Origin: Bacteroidota bacterium
GTDB lineage: Bacteria; Bacteroidota; Bacteroidia; AKYH767-A; OLB10
NCBI GenBank assembly: GCA_023251535.1
Contig: JAHEYP010000007.1
Span: 38,812 to 102,811, forward strand
DNA length: 64,000 nucleotides
Direction of reading: 5' to 3'
Below are positions 1 through 8,454 of this stretch, one piece after another; the first letter of the stretch is position 1; every line of letters begins with the position of its first letter. The position numbers and the translations under genes are program-made. The notes below the pieces were generated by a model, which was not told where the DNA came from, did not search any database, and saw nothing but the letters and a program-made list of their open reading frames with translations.

Positions 1-385
1 TACTTCGTTGTTCGGAAGTTTTATTTTCCTCATTTACCTTTAGTAGACTCCGGAAATAAAACTTCCTGCCGCCTCGTCTACGAGTTTTTTAAAGCGTTTT
101 TTAGGAAGAGTAAAAATCCTCGGATACTTCGTTGTTCGGAAGTTTTATTTTCCTCATTTACCTTTAGTAGACTCCGGAAATAAAACTTCCTGCCGCCTCG
201 TCTACGAGTTTTTTAAAGCGTTTTTTAGGAAGAGTAAAAATCCTCAAAAACTTCGTTGTTCGGAAGTTTTATTTTCCTCATTTACCTTTAGTAGACTCCG
301 GAAATAAAACTTCCTGCCGCCTCCTCTACGAGTTTTTTAAAGCGTTTTTTAGGAAGAGTAAAAATCCTCGGATACTTCGTTGTTC
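1..385. repeat. 124-bp tandem repeat array with internal palindrome, about 3.1 copies
   Basis: Copies start at 1, 125 and 249, and a 13-base remnant lies at 373-385. The first two copies are almost identical. The third differs at its junction and at position 324 (G to C). Each unit holds an imperfect inverted repeat: the arm at 14-29 (ggaagttttattttcc) can pair with the arm at 52-66 (ggaaataaaacttcc) across a 22-base loop. A smaller ctcgt/acgag palindrome lies near 73-84. The array touches the left edge, so the true copy number is unknown. It has no open reading frame of note and lies downstream of the leftward gene at 454-1134, beyond that gene's terminator. Confidence 0.93.
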
Positions 386-402
386 TAAGAAATTAATCTA
401 AT

Positions 403-431
403 AAAAAAGGGCTCTTCAATTTGAAGAGCCC
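403..431 (-). terminator. Rho-independent terminator of the leftward T9SS gene
   Basis: An 11-bp perfect stem (gggctcttcaa at 409-419 with ttgaagagccc at 421-431) is followed, read leftward, by a run of six T. It lies about 20 bases past the stop codon of the gene at 454-1134. Confidence 0.9.
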
Positions 432-453
432 GTTTCTGGTCAATTTGTTTTGG

Positions 454-1134
454 CTACTGTACTATTATTTTCAAGCGACTCACATGCTTTGTAGTGGAGG
501 TGAGTTCTACGGTATAATATCCCGGTGCTAAATCTTGTAATGATAATTGTAGGTCCGCTTCTCCAACATGGCGACTGACGTGCATTAGCTGCCCAGTTAC
601 GCTCCAAATTCTTACGCCTTCAATGAGTTCACTGCTGCTATGAATCATCAATTGGTCTTTCACAGGATTCGGATATGCTTGTAAATGTTCAATGGCTTGA
701 GGCTCTTTAATGCCAACAGTAAGATCGTTGTACCAAACGTTTACAGTGGTGGTAGTATAAGTGATCGACTGCGACGAGTACGGCCACACAACAACTACGT
801 TGTTTCCTTGACGGAAGAAGGTTGAATCTGCAATAAATCCCGATGTATCTACCAACGAAACCGTGTCACTTGGCAGTATAATTATAGGAAAACTGTTAAA
901 ATACAAGTAGGTGGTAGTTCCCCATGCTGCCATAGCAATCTGCAACGGACCCTGATAAGGAGTGTTTCCTGTGTTTTGTACAATTACATGAACAGGAATA
1001 TGATCGCCAGTGCTTACCGTGTCGGGGAAGCTTATAAGCGCAGCGATCTGTAAATTAGGCACTTGTGCTTTAGAAGTCATGGAGCACATGACTAACACCA
1101 GCAGCATTGTTATTTGTTTTAGACGACGTTTCAT
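454..1134 (-). CDS. Secreted protein with T9SS type A sorting domain
   Basis: This is a 226-residue exported protein. Residues 1-24 form a signal peptide (basic KRR, hydrophobic core, cleavage after SKAQ). Residues of about 28-135 look like a beta-sandwich of the CARDB/Ig-like kind (for example VIVQNTGNTPYQGPL), a guess from the pattern only. The C-terminal 75 residues match a T9SS type A sorting domain: YPNPVKDQLMI, then VTGQLM, then LAPGYYTVEL, ending in a basic KIIVQ. Such proteins are carried across the outer membrane by the type IX system and anchored or released. A TAnnTTTG promoter lies just upstream and a strong terminator just downstream, so it is probably monocistronic. The ligand or substrate cannot be read from the sequence. 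Confidence 0.9.
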   Translation of the reverse strand: MKRRLKQITMLLVLVMCSMTSKAQVPNLQIAALISFPDTVSTGDHIPVHVIVQNTGNTPYQGPLQIAMAAWGTTTYLYFNSFPIIILPSDTVSLVDTSGFIADSTFFRQGNNVVVVWPYSSQSITYTTTTVNVWYNDLTVGIKEPQAIEHLQAYPNPVKDQLMIHSSSELIEGVRIWSVTGQLMHVSRHVGEADLQLSLQDLAPGYYTVELTSTTKHVSRLKIIVQ

Positions 1135-1157
1135 AAAGGGGGTGTCTTGTTCAATAT

Positions 1158-1165
1158 CAAAACTA
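1158..1165 (-). promoter_or_regulatory. Bacteroidota -7 promoter element for the T9SS gene at 454-1134
   Basis: Read leftward the bases are TAGTTTTG, an exact match to TAnnTTTG, ending 24 bases before the ATG. A TTG lies 16 bases further upstream, slightly closer than usual for the -33 element. Confidence 0.6.
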
Positions 1166-1228
1166 AGGAGAAAATTCTGCGCAACGAAATGATATTTTTT
1201 GTAATCTTACGTGTTCAAAACATCAAAA

Positions 1229-2710
1229 ATGGATCATTTAGCTAAACTGATCAGGGGACTTTCGAAGGAACAAGTGCGTTATTATAAGCTGTTTGCCGGC
1301 CGTACTAACCACGAACACGATCGAAAAGACCTCAAATTATTCGATGCTTACCGTAAAGCTAAGGAGGAAGAGCCCAATGAGGATGATTTGTCGAACTTGC
1401 TTTATCCTGGTGCAGGGAAAAACCCTTGGTACCGCTTAAAGAATAGGTTGCTTAGTGAGGTGAATAAATCACTGTCGACTTTACATTATGAAGAAGACGA
1501 CTTTATTCATGCGTGCCATATGATGGCTTTATACCGATATTTTTCTAGTAGAAATATGCTTCAAGAAGCACGTTACTATCTGCGTCGTGCCGAGAAAGAT
1601 GCAGAAACTATCGAGCACTTCGAACTCCTCGATATCATTTACGGCGAATACATCAAGCATAGCCACGAAACACTAAATATCAACCCCGAGTTTTATATCG
1701 AGAAACGCCGCAAAAACAAAGGCGAACAAGAGGCAATAAGAGCAATCGACGATTTGTTGGCAGTAGTATCATACCGATTAAAAACAACCCAGAATTTCTC
1801 AACCGATGAAAATCCTGTACTCGATTTATTAAAGAGTACCATCGATGATTTTATCAAAGATCGAGACTTGAAAAATAGTCCCGTTTTACGTTTTCGTATC
1901 TACGCAGCCGTTAGTCAGATATTATTGCAACGCCACGAGTATAAATCACTCGAACAATACCTCTTAAAAACGTATAAAGAGTTTGAACGTGATAAACTCT
2001 TCAATCGAAATAATCACGATACTAAGTTGCAAATGCTCACCTATATTGTCAACTCGCTTTTCAAGAATAAAAAGATGAAGCAAAGTTTGCAATGGGCCGA
2101 TAAATTGAAAGCAGCAATGGAAGAGTTCCACCAGTTGCTGTTCGATAAATACTTCTTCTTTTATTATAATGCACTGGTGATTAATTATTCGGTGATCAAT
2201 CCCGTACAGGCAATCGAAATTCTGGAAGATCTACGCGAAAACAATACCATTAAGTCAAATTCCTTTTACCAGCTCTTTGTCTATCTCAATTTGGCGGTGT
2301 TACGCTTTGATACCCAAGAATATAAGGAGTCAATCCGACATTTTACTCGCATAAGCCTCCTCGATGGCTATAAAAATGCAGATGCTTCGCTGAGGATGAA
2401 AATCAATATCTGCGAGGTCATTACCCGCTACGAGCTCAACCAATACGACGTGCTGGAATATAAGCTGGCCCAGATTCGAAAGGACTATAAACAGCTTCTA
2501 AGCCAAGATGCCCATGGTACCGAAAAGGAACTTTTGGGCATAATCAGGGATCTACAGAACACTACAGGAATCAAAAACGACAAGAAATTGCAAGATAAAA
2601 TCGTTCGATTTATTGACTGGACGCGTAATAATACTGACCGCGATAATGTAATTATCGATTATCCGAATTGGCTCGATAGGATATTGGAAAGGGAGAAAAT
2701 ATCCCGCTAA
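1229..2710 (+). CDS. Conserved helical-repeat protein of unknown function
   Basis: I do not recognise a named family, though proteins of this size and style are common in Bacteroidota. The product is about 493 residues, soluble, rich in charged and aromatic residues, with no signal peptide or membrane segment. It reads as continuous alpha helix with TPR-like spacing (for example MLQEARYYLRRAEKDAE, and later ALVINYSVINPVQAIEILEDL). I chose the ATG at 1229 (MDHLAKLIRGLSKEQ) rather than the in-frame GTG six codons upstream, because the A-rich stretch before the ATG is typical of start sites in this phylum. A cytoplasmic scaffold or regulatory role is only inferred from the fold. It stands alone between a divergent T9SS gene and a separately promoted PKD protein. 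Confidence 0.85.
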   Translation: MDHLAKLIRGLSKEQVRYYKLFAGRTNHEHDRKDLKLFDAYRKAKEEEPNEDDLSNLLYPGAGKNPWYRLKNRLLSEVNKSLSTLHYEEDDFIHACHMMALYRYFSSRNMLQEARYYLRRAEKDAETIEHFELLDIIYGEYIKHSHETLNINPEFYIEKRRKNKGEQEAIRAIDDLLAVVSYRLKTTQNFSTDENPVLDLLKSTIDDFIKDRDLKNSPVLRFRIYAAVSQILLQRHEYKSLEQYLLKTYKEFERDKLFNRNNHDTKLQMLTYIVNSLFKNKKMKQSLQWADKLKAAMEEFHQLLFDKYFFFYYNALVINYSVINPVQAIEILEDLRENNTIKSNSFYQLFVYLNLAVLRFDTQEYKESIRHFTRISLLDGYKNADASLRMKINICEVITRYELNQYDVLEYKLAQIRKDYKQLLSQDAHGTEKELLGIIRDLQNTTGIKNDKKLQDKIVRFIDWTRNNTDRDNVIIDYPNWLDRILEREKISR

Positions 2711-2794
2711 AATCCTAAGAAAACGGCTCAATTTATGTAGTTTGGATGCGTAAGAACTAGTAAAAATGGGGTATGGGAAATAGCAACCTTGGAG

Positions 2795-2802
2795 TACATT
2801 TG
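2795..2802 (+). promoter_or_regulatory. Bacteroidota -7 promoter element for the PKD-repeat protein
   Basis: TACATTTG matches TAnnTTTG exactly and sits 38 bases before the ATG at 2840. No clear -33 TTG lies at the expected distance. Confidence 0.6.
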
Positions 2803-2839
2803 TATCGTTAAGTAAGTCCAAGACAAATACAAAAATATT

Positions 2840-4660
2840 ATGAAACCAAAATTTATCTATCAACTATTAGTGCTCTTCATGGCGATCATGTTGTCGGCAT
2901 CTAATCAAGCTTCGGCTTGCACAGCAACGTTCACAGCAACGGCTGACTCTACAGGAGGAGTAACTTTCACGAACACTAGCGCAGGATGGTTTTACAATTC
3001 TACCTGGTCGTTTGGTGATGGAACTAGCTCAACACAAACAAGTCCGTTTCACCAATACAACGGAACTGGTTATTACGCAGTTTGCTTAACAATCTGGGAT
3101 TCTACAGGTTGTCAGTCTACTTATTGTGATTCGGTTTATGTAATGGGATCAGGCTCTTCTACTTGCAACGCAACTGTTTCTTTGCAAACTAGCGGATCAA
3201 CGGTTTCCTTTACGGGATATGGAACAACTTCTAATATTCTATTATACGACTGGTATTTCGGTGATGGAACTTACTCTTCATTAATGAATCCTAGTCATTC
3301 TTATGCTTCTGCAGGGGTTTATAATGGATATTTATTGGCTGGATTTGGTAACAATTGCTGGGATACAGTTTATTTTTCAGTTGTTATTCAAGGATCAGGA
3401 TCAAATTGTACTGCTAATTATTCTTATACTCAAGGTTCAAATGGATCTGTAAGCTTTACTAATCTTTCTTCAACAGGAGTACTTTACAATTACGTTTGGG
3501 ATTTCGGCGACGGAAATACATCTGGAGGATATTTCGCATCTCATAATTACACTGCTAACGGAACTTATTACGCATGTTTGACAGTAATTGACTCATTAAA
3601 CAATTGCTGGGATACTTATTGCCAATACATTACTATCACTAACGTAAACAGTGGTGGTGGCTGTAATGCAGCATTTTCAGCTTATGATTCAATGGGCGTT
3701 TACTATTTCATTCCAAATGTTGCCTCAGGTGCTACTTATGCTTGGGATTTTGGTGATGGCACAACTTCTAATCTTGCTATCCCAACGCACGTTTATGCAA
3801 ATCCTGGTACTTATGGTCCTTGTTTAACTATTGCTTACCAAGGTATGACTTGTACTAACTGCGATACTTTGGTTGTAGGCGGAACACCTAATTGCAACGC
3901 TAATTTTACAGCATCAGTTGATACTTCAGGAAATGTATCTTTCACTAACTTATCTGGTGGATTATTTACAAATTCATACTGGTATTTTGGTGACGGATCT
4001 ACTTCTACTTTAGCTAATCCTAATCACACTTACGCTTCTGCAGGAACATACTTGGTTTGCTTAACAGTATACAACAATACTGGTTGCCAAGCTTCTTATT
4101 GCGATTCAATTACTATCGGTAACGGTGCAGGTCCTTGTACTCCGGTATTCTATGCTTACCCTGATTCTACAATCGGTAATGGTGTTGTTTACTTCGGATT
4201 AATCAATAACTGTACTTCAGGAAACTGGCAATATGTGTGGAACTTCGGTGACAGCACTACTGCAACAGGTTTATATCCAGTACACGTTTACAACGCTAGT
4301 GGTTGGTTCTATGTTTGCGTAACAGCATTCGATAATAACGGTAACGTTCTTACATGGTGCGATAGCGTAAATAGTAACCGTATGGGTTCAGTAGGCTTAT
4401 TCGAAGCAAACAAGAAATCATCGGTAATAGCTTTCCCTAACCCAGCTAACGATCAGTTTACTGTAAAATATAATGCAAATAGTTCTTCTCAGGTTTTAGT
4501 AGAGGTATACAGCACAGAAGGTAAAAACTTCTATAGTTCTAAATTCAATGGAACTCAAGATGTAACTCTGAACACAGCAGAGTGGCCAGCAGGTCTGTAT
4601 CTCGTTCAATTGAGAAATGGAGATCAAGTATCTTCAACAAGGATCTCGGTACAGCACTAA
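2840..4660 (+). CDS. Secreted protein with six PKD repeats and a T9SS type A sorting domain
   Basis: This 606-residue surface or secreted protein has a signal peptide at residues 1-26 (cleavage near NQASA). Six PKD domains follow in tandem, each marked by a W-x-FGD core: STWSFGDGT, YDWYFGDGT, YVWDFGDGN, YAWDFGDGT, SYWYFGDGS and YVWNFGDST. Many paired cysteines sit in the CLT/C-DS context, suggesting one disulphide per domain. The last 75 residues are a type A sorting domain (FPNPANDQF, then YSTEGKNFY, then WPAGLYLVQL). PKD arrays usually act as stalks or carbohydrate- or protein-binding modules; there is no catalytic domain, so this looks like an adhesin or matrix protein. It has its own TAnnTTTG promoter and a strong terminator, so it is probably monocistronic. 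Confidence 0.93.
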   Translation: MKPKFIYQLLVLFMAIMLSASNQASACTATFTATADSTGGVTFTNTSAGWFYNSTWSFGDGTSSTQTSPFHQYNGTGYYAVCLTIWDSTGCQSTYCDSVYVMGSGSSTCNATVSLQTSGSTVSFTGYGTTSNILLYDWYFGDGTYSSLMNPSHSYASAGVYNGYLLAGFGNNCWDTVYFSVVIQGSGSNCTANYSYTQGSNGSVSFTNLSSTGVLYNYVWDFGDGNTSGGYFASHNYTANGTYYACLTVIDSLNNCWDTYCQYITITNVNSGGGCNAAFSAYDSMGVYYFIPNVASGATYAWDFGDGTTSNLAIPTHVYANPGTYGPCLTIAYQGMTCTNCDTLVVGGTPNCNANFTASVDTSGNVSFTNLSGGLFTNSYWYFGDGSTSTLANPNHTYASAGTYLVCLTVYNNTGCQASYCDSITIGNGAGPCTPVFYAYPDSTIGNGVVYFGLINNCTSGNWQYVWNFGDSTTATGLYPVHVYNASGWFYVCVTAFDNNGNVLTWCDSVNSNRMGSVGLFEANKKSSVIAFPNPANDQFTVKYNANSSSQVLVEVYSTEGKNFYSSKFNGTQDVTLNTAEWPAGLYLVQLRNGDQVSSTRISVQH

Positions 4661-4689
4661 AAGGCTACCGTTGATCGATTTTATCGAAA

Positions 4690-4719
4690 GCATCCCGTGA
4701 ATGGCGGGATGCTTTTTTT
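4690..4719 (+). terminator. Rho-independent terminator after the PKD-repeat gene
   Basis: An 8-bp stem (gcatcccg at 4690-4697 with cgggatgc at 4705-4712) is followed by seven T. It also shows that an in-frame GTG at 4697 cannot be the start of the next gene. Confidence 0.92.
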
Positions 4720-4768
4720 ATTTAGTTCGGTTTGCATCCCTTTTTCCGTTTATTTTGCAGTACCGATT

Positions 4769-5527
4769 ATGATCCGATTATCTGCCGCCATTATTACCTT
4801 TAACGAGGAACTTAATCTCCGTCGTTGCCTTTTAAGTTTACAAAAGGTTGCCGATGAGATTGTGGTCGTTGATTCGCTTTCTACCGATGCTACTACCGCT
4901 ATCGCAGCCGAATTTGGTGCAAAGGTGGTATTGCAGCCTTTCCTCGGTTATATCGAACAAAAAAATTTCGCCCTTAGCCAATGCAGTAATAATTGGGTGC
5001 TTTCGCTTGATGCCGATGAGGCACTTACTGATGAATTAGCGAATTCCATTCTAGCCGTAAAAAACAATACTAACGCCGACGCCTATACGATGTCGAGGTT
5101 AACTAGCTACTGCGGACAATGGATTAAACACGGAGGCTGGTACCCCGATCGTAAAGTGCGTCTCTTTGATCGTACTAAAGCACAATGGGCTGGTATTAAT
5201 CCTCATGATAAAATAGAATTGCAATCGGGAGCTAAATGCGGATTGCTGAAAGGCGATATTCTCCATTATACTTATAACGATTTAAGCGAACATATTCGCC
5301 AAGCGGATAAATTTTCAGCAATCATCGCCGGCGACTTATATCACAGAGGCAAAAAAACTTCTTTACTTAAAATTGTATTTAAACCTTGCATCCGTTTTAT
5401 CCGCGATTATATTTTTAAGTCGGGATGGATGGACGGTTACTACGGATTTGTGATTGCCAAGATTTCGGCACATGCCGTTTTTTTACGCGAAATACGACTG
5501 AAAGAGCATCATGATAAAAAATCCTGA
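4769..5527 (+). CDS. Glycosyltransferase family 2 (LPS core type)
   Basis: The 252-residue product has a GT-A fold. The N-terminus IRLSAAIITFNEELNLRRCL is the nucleotide-sugar-binding start seen in GT2 enzymes, VVDSLSTDAT follows, and LSLDADEAL carries the metal-binding D-x-D. The overall pattern (AGINPHDKI, DYIFKSGWMDG near the C-terminus) resembles WaaE/KdtX-like LPS core transferases. A basic, aromatic C-terminus suggests peripheral membrane binding. The start is set at the ATG at 4769, because the longer frame begins inside a terminator stem. A near-consensus -7 element (tattttg, 4751-4757) fits this start. The end overlaps the next gene, a GT9 heptosyltransferase-like enzyme, by 17 bases, so both probably work on the LPS inner core. 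Confidence 0.9.
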   Translation: MIRLSAAIITFNEELNLRRCLLSLQKVADEIVVVDSLSTDATTAIAAEFGAKVVLQPFLGYIEQKNFALSQCSNNWVLSLDADEALTDELANSILAVKNNTNADAYTMSRLTSYCGQWIKHGGWYPDRKVRLFDRTKAQWAGINPHDKIELQSGAKCGLLKGDILHYTYNDLSEHIRQADKFSAIIAGDLYHRGKKTSLLKIVFKPCIRFIRDYIFKSGWMDGYYGFVIAKISAHAVFLREIRLKEHHDKKS

Positions 5528-6518
5528 ACATATTATTGTCAGCAGGACAGATGCCATCGGTGATGTAGTGCTTACCTTGCCGGTTGCTTTAGCGTTGCGC
5601 AAGAAATACCCTAATTGCAAAATTACTTGGTTCGGGAAAACCTATACGCATGATGTAATTAAAGCAGCTCCATATATCAACGGATTTATCAATTTCGATG
5701 AATGGATTAAGTTGTCGGAGAGCGATCGCACGGAACAATTGAAGACCTTAAATGCAGATGCTATTGTTCATGTTTTCCCTCAAAAAGAAATTGCAAAGGC
5801 GGCTAAACAAGCAGGAATACAAAATAGAATAGGAACTTCTCATCGTGTTTTTCACTGGCTTACATGTAATCAGTTGATTAATCTCGGCAGAAAGAATAGT
5901 GATTTACACGAAGCGCAACTCAATATTAAATTGCTTTCTCATTTTGGAATTGAGATCCCGTTTGTGGAGGAATTAAAATCTTCTAGTGCATATTTAAAGC
6001 CTCTATCTTCTTTTTCTTTTGATGTGTTAAACACCGAGAAAGTAAAAGTAATCTTACATCCTCGTAGTAGAGGATCGGGACGAGAATGGGGATTGCAAAA
6101 TTTTAGAAAACTTATCGATTTATTGCCAGCTGAAAAATATTCGATTTTTGTAACAGGCACTAATGAAGAGGCAGCTACAATGAAAGAGTTCTTGAATGAA
6201 CTTCCCGCGCATGTCGTAAACATGACAGGTAAATTATCGTTGTCAGAATATATTTCGTTTATTCAACAGTGTAATGGATTAGTCGCTGCCGGAACAGGTC
6301 CTTTGCATGTCGCTGCGGCACTCGGAACAAATGCACTTGGATTATTTCCGCCGATTCGTCCTATACACCCTGGTCGCTGGGAACCTATCGGCCCTAAAGC
6401 GAATTATCTTTGTATTGATAAATCATGTAGTGATTGTAAGAATGACGCATCAAGTTGTAAATGCATCTCTGAAATCACTCCTACCATGGTCTTTGCCTCA
6501 ATTCAACAATGGAAGTAA
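5511..6518 (+). CDS. Glycosyltransferase family 9 (heptosyltransferase-like)
   Basis: This 335-residue GT-B enzyme of the ADP-heptose:LPS heptosyltransferase group shows IIVSRTDAIGDVVLTLPVALALRKKYP at its N-terminus, the usual RxDxxGDxxxxxP acceptor-domain signature. In the C-terminal donor domain it has ILHPRSRGSGREWG, then GLVAAGTGPLHVAAALGT, the typical GPxH-AAAL donor-binding loop. A cysteine cluster near the C-terminus (CSDCKNDASSCKC) recalls the C-x2-C groups often seen in GT9 proteins. It overlaps the GT2 gene by 17 bases and uvrC by 10 bases, so the three are translationally linked. The sugar (heptose or another) is not determined. It probably acts at the inner face of the inner membrane in LPS core assembly. 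Confidence 0.9.
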   Translation: MIKNPEHIIVSRTDAIGDVVLTLPVALALRKKYPNCKITWFGKTYTHDVIKAAPYINGFINFDEWIKLSESDRTEQLKTLNADAIVHVFPQKEIAKAAKQAGIQNRIGTSHRVFHWLTCNQLINLGRKNSDLHEAQLNIKLLSHFGIEIPFVEELKSSSAYLKPLSSFSFDVLNTEKVKVILHPRSRGSGREWGLQNFRKLIDLLPAEKYSIFVTGTNEEAATMKEFLNELPAHVVNMTGKLSLSEYISFIQQCNGLVAAGTGPLHVAAALGTNALGLFPPIRPIHPGRWEPIGPKANYLCIDKSCSDCKNDASSCKCISEITPTMVFASIQQWK

Positions 6519-8338
6519 AATCGCAGCACCTAAAGAATATTCTTGAAGTACTCCCCGATAACCCGGGAGTATATCAATATTTTACTACCGAAGGGCAGCT
6601 GCTTTACATAGGGAAAGCTAAGAGTTTACGTAAACGTGTTTATAGTTATTTCAATAAAGTACATGATACTGCACGTACCAATATTATGGTACGTCAAATT
6701 GCCGATATTAAATACATCGTAGTAGAAACAGAGTATGATGCTTTGTTGTTAGAGAATAATCTCATTAAAAAACATCAACCTAAATACAACGTCAATTTAA
6801 AAGACGACAAAACATATCCGTGGATTGTCATCAAGAATGAACCTTTTCCACGTTTATTTCCTACTCGTAGATTTATAAAAGACGGTTCGCAATATTTTGG
6901 TCCGTATGCTTCAGGAACCATGATGCATACTTTACTTGATTTGATAAATCAACTTTACAAGCTACGTACTTGTTCGCTTAATCTGACCGACGATAATATT
7001 GCTAAGAAAAAATTCAGACTTTGTCTCGAGTATCATATCGGAAATTGCAAAGGGCCTTGTGAAGCATATCAAACACAACAAGATTATAACGCATCGATTG
7101 CAGCAATTAAAGAAATTCTAAAAGGGAATATCAATACGGTTATTGGACATCTCGAAACACAGATGAAAGAACATGCTGCTAAGTATGAATTCGAAATAGC
7201 ACATCAATACAAAGAGAAGATTGAAATTCTAGAACGCTATAAGGGTAAGAGTGTAGTGGTAAATCCGAATATTCATAATGTTGATGTTTTTTCATTCGTT
7301 GAAGAGTCGAATTCAGCATATATCAATTATATGAAAGTGATGAGCGGCTCGATAGTTCAGTCTCAAACGCTGGAATTAAAAAAGAAACTCGACGAATCAC
7401 CTGCCGAACTCCTCGGATTAGCAATAGCGGAAATGCGTGAACGTTACCATAGCGACGCTCGTGAGTTTTTAGTGCCTTTTGAACCAGAAATCGAAATTCC
7501 TTGGGTAACATTTGTTGTACCTAAGATTGGCGATAAAAAACATCTCCTCGATTTAAGTGAAAAGAATGCAAAGTACTTCATGAAAGATCGATTAGATCAA
7601 GCCGATAAATTAAATCCGGAACATCGCATCGAACGATTAATGGAACAGATGCAAAAAGATCTGCGATTACCGGTGAAGCCATATCATATTGAATGTTTCG
7701 ATAACTCAAATTTTCAAGGCGACTATGCAGTATCGGCAATGAGTGTATTTAAAAATGGTCGTCCTTCGAAAAGCGATTATCGTCATTATAATATTAAAAC
7801 CGTTGTAGGCCCCGACGACTTCGCATCAATGGAAGAAGTCATTTATAGGCGCTACAAACGACTTTTAGAAGAAAACCAGCCTCTGCCTCAACTCATCGTA
7901 ATTGATGGCGGTAAAGGGCAGTTGGGTGCTGCGTTAAATAGCTTACAAAAGCTCGATCTCAGAGGAAAGATAAGCATCATCGGAATTGCCAAAAAACTGG
8001 AAGAGATTTATTATCCTGGTGATCCTTTGCCAATGTATCTCGATAAAAAAAGTGAGACTTTAAAAATCATACAGCAATTACGCGATGAAGTGCATCGTTT
8101 CGGAATTACACATCATCGCAATAAGCGCAGCAAGGGTGTAATCAAAACAGAGCTAAGTGAAATCCCGGGAGTAGGTGAAGCAACCTCTCAAACGTTACTT
8201 CGTCATTTTAAATCGGTGAAGCGAGTTCGCGAAGCTTCATTAGCTGAATTAACTGCTCTTTTAGGAGCCGCAAAAGCGAAAGTTGTCTTCGATTATTTTC
8301 AAGCGAAAGGAACTAATAAACTTCCCGAATCGGAATAA
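6509..8338 (+). CDS. uvrC: UvrABC system protein C (excinuclease subunit C)
   Basis: UvrC makes both incisions in nucleotide-excision repair. The 609-residue protein is of normal length and has all the parts in order: a GIY-YIG nuclease domain at about 15-95 (NPGVYQYF, YIGKAKSLRKRV), a cysteine-bearing region (LRTCSLNL, KLCLEYHIGNCKGPC pattern), a UVR motif at about 215-250 (EFEIAHQYKEKIEILERY), an RNase H-like endonuclease domain at about 390-470 (IECFDNSNFQGDY, LIVIDGGKGQL), and a C-terminal helix-hairpin-helix pair (IPGVGEATSQTLL). The ATG overlaps the end of the GT9 gene by 10 bases. Being at the end of an LPS gene set is a position effect, not a functional link, as far as the sequence shows. 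Confidence 0.98.
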   Translation: MEVKSQHLKNILEVLPDNPGVYQYFTTEGQLLYIGKAKSLRKRVYSYFNKVHDTARTNIMVRQIADIKYIVVETEYDALLLENNLIKKHQPKYNVNLKDDKTYPWIVIKNEPFPRLFPTRRFIKDGSQYFGPYASGTMMHTLLDLINQLYKLRTCSLNLTDDNIAKKKFRLCLEYHIGNCKGPCEAYQTQQDYNASIAAIKEILKGNINTVIGHLETQMKEHAAKYEFEIAHQYKEKIEILERYKGKSVVVNPNIHNVDVFSFVEESNSAYINYMKVMSGSIVQSQTLELKKKLDESPAELLGLAIAEMRERYHSDAREFLVPFEPEIEIPWVTFVVPKIGDKKHLLDLSEKNAKYFMKDRLDQADKLNPEHRIERLMEQMQKDLRLPVKPYHIECFDNSNFQGDYAVSAMSVFKNGRPSKSDYRHYNIKTVVGPDDFASMEEVIYRRYKRLLEENQPLPQLIVIDGGKGQLGAALNSLQKLDLRGKISIIGIAKKLEEIYYPGDPLPMYLDKKSETLKIIQQLRDEVHRFGITHHRNKRSKGVIKTELSEIPGVGEATSQTLLRHFKSVKRVREASLAELTALLGAAKAKVVFDYFQAKGTNKLPESE

Positions 8339-8426
8339 TCCCTCTTCATTTTAAAAGTTTGATATACCCATTATAGGGTATGTAAAATGCCCATTTCAGC
8401 GTATTTCACAGAGAGAATTAACGAGG

Positions 8427-8434
8427 TAGCTTTG
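8427..8434 (+). promoter_or_regulatory. Bacteroidota -7 promoter element for the lipoprotein at 8455
   Basis: TAGCTTTG fits TAnnTTTG exactly and ends 20 bases before the ATG at 8455, implying a short leader. Confidence 0.6.
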
Positions 8435-8454
8435 CCATAATCAATTACCTACCA

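Noticed and set aside
1-385. CRISPR array
   Set aside because: The units are 124 bases and directly contiguous, with no unique spacers, and each unit is palindromic. This is a tandem repeat, not repeat-spacer DNA.
4697-4768. Longer start (GTG at 4697) for the GT2 gene
   Set aside because: It begins inside the stem of a strong terminator, and the added residues have no GT2 counterpart. The ATG at 4769 gives the normal family N-terminus.
8374-8391. Inverted repeat atacccattatagggtat after uvrC as a terminator
   Set aside because: A 6-bp stem with no T run on either side. It might be an operator, but nothing else supports that.
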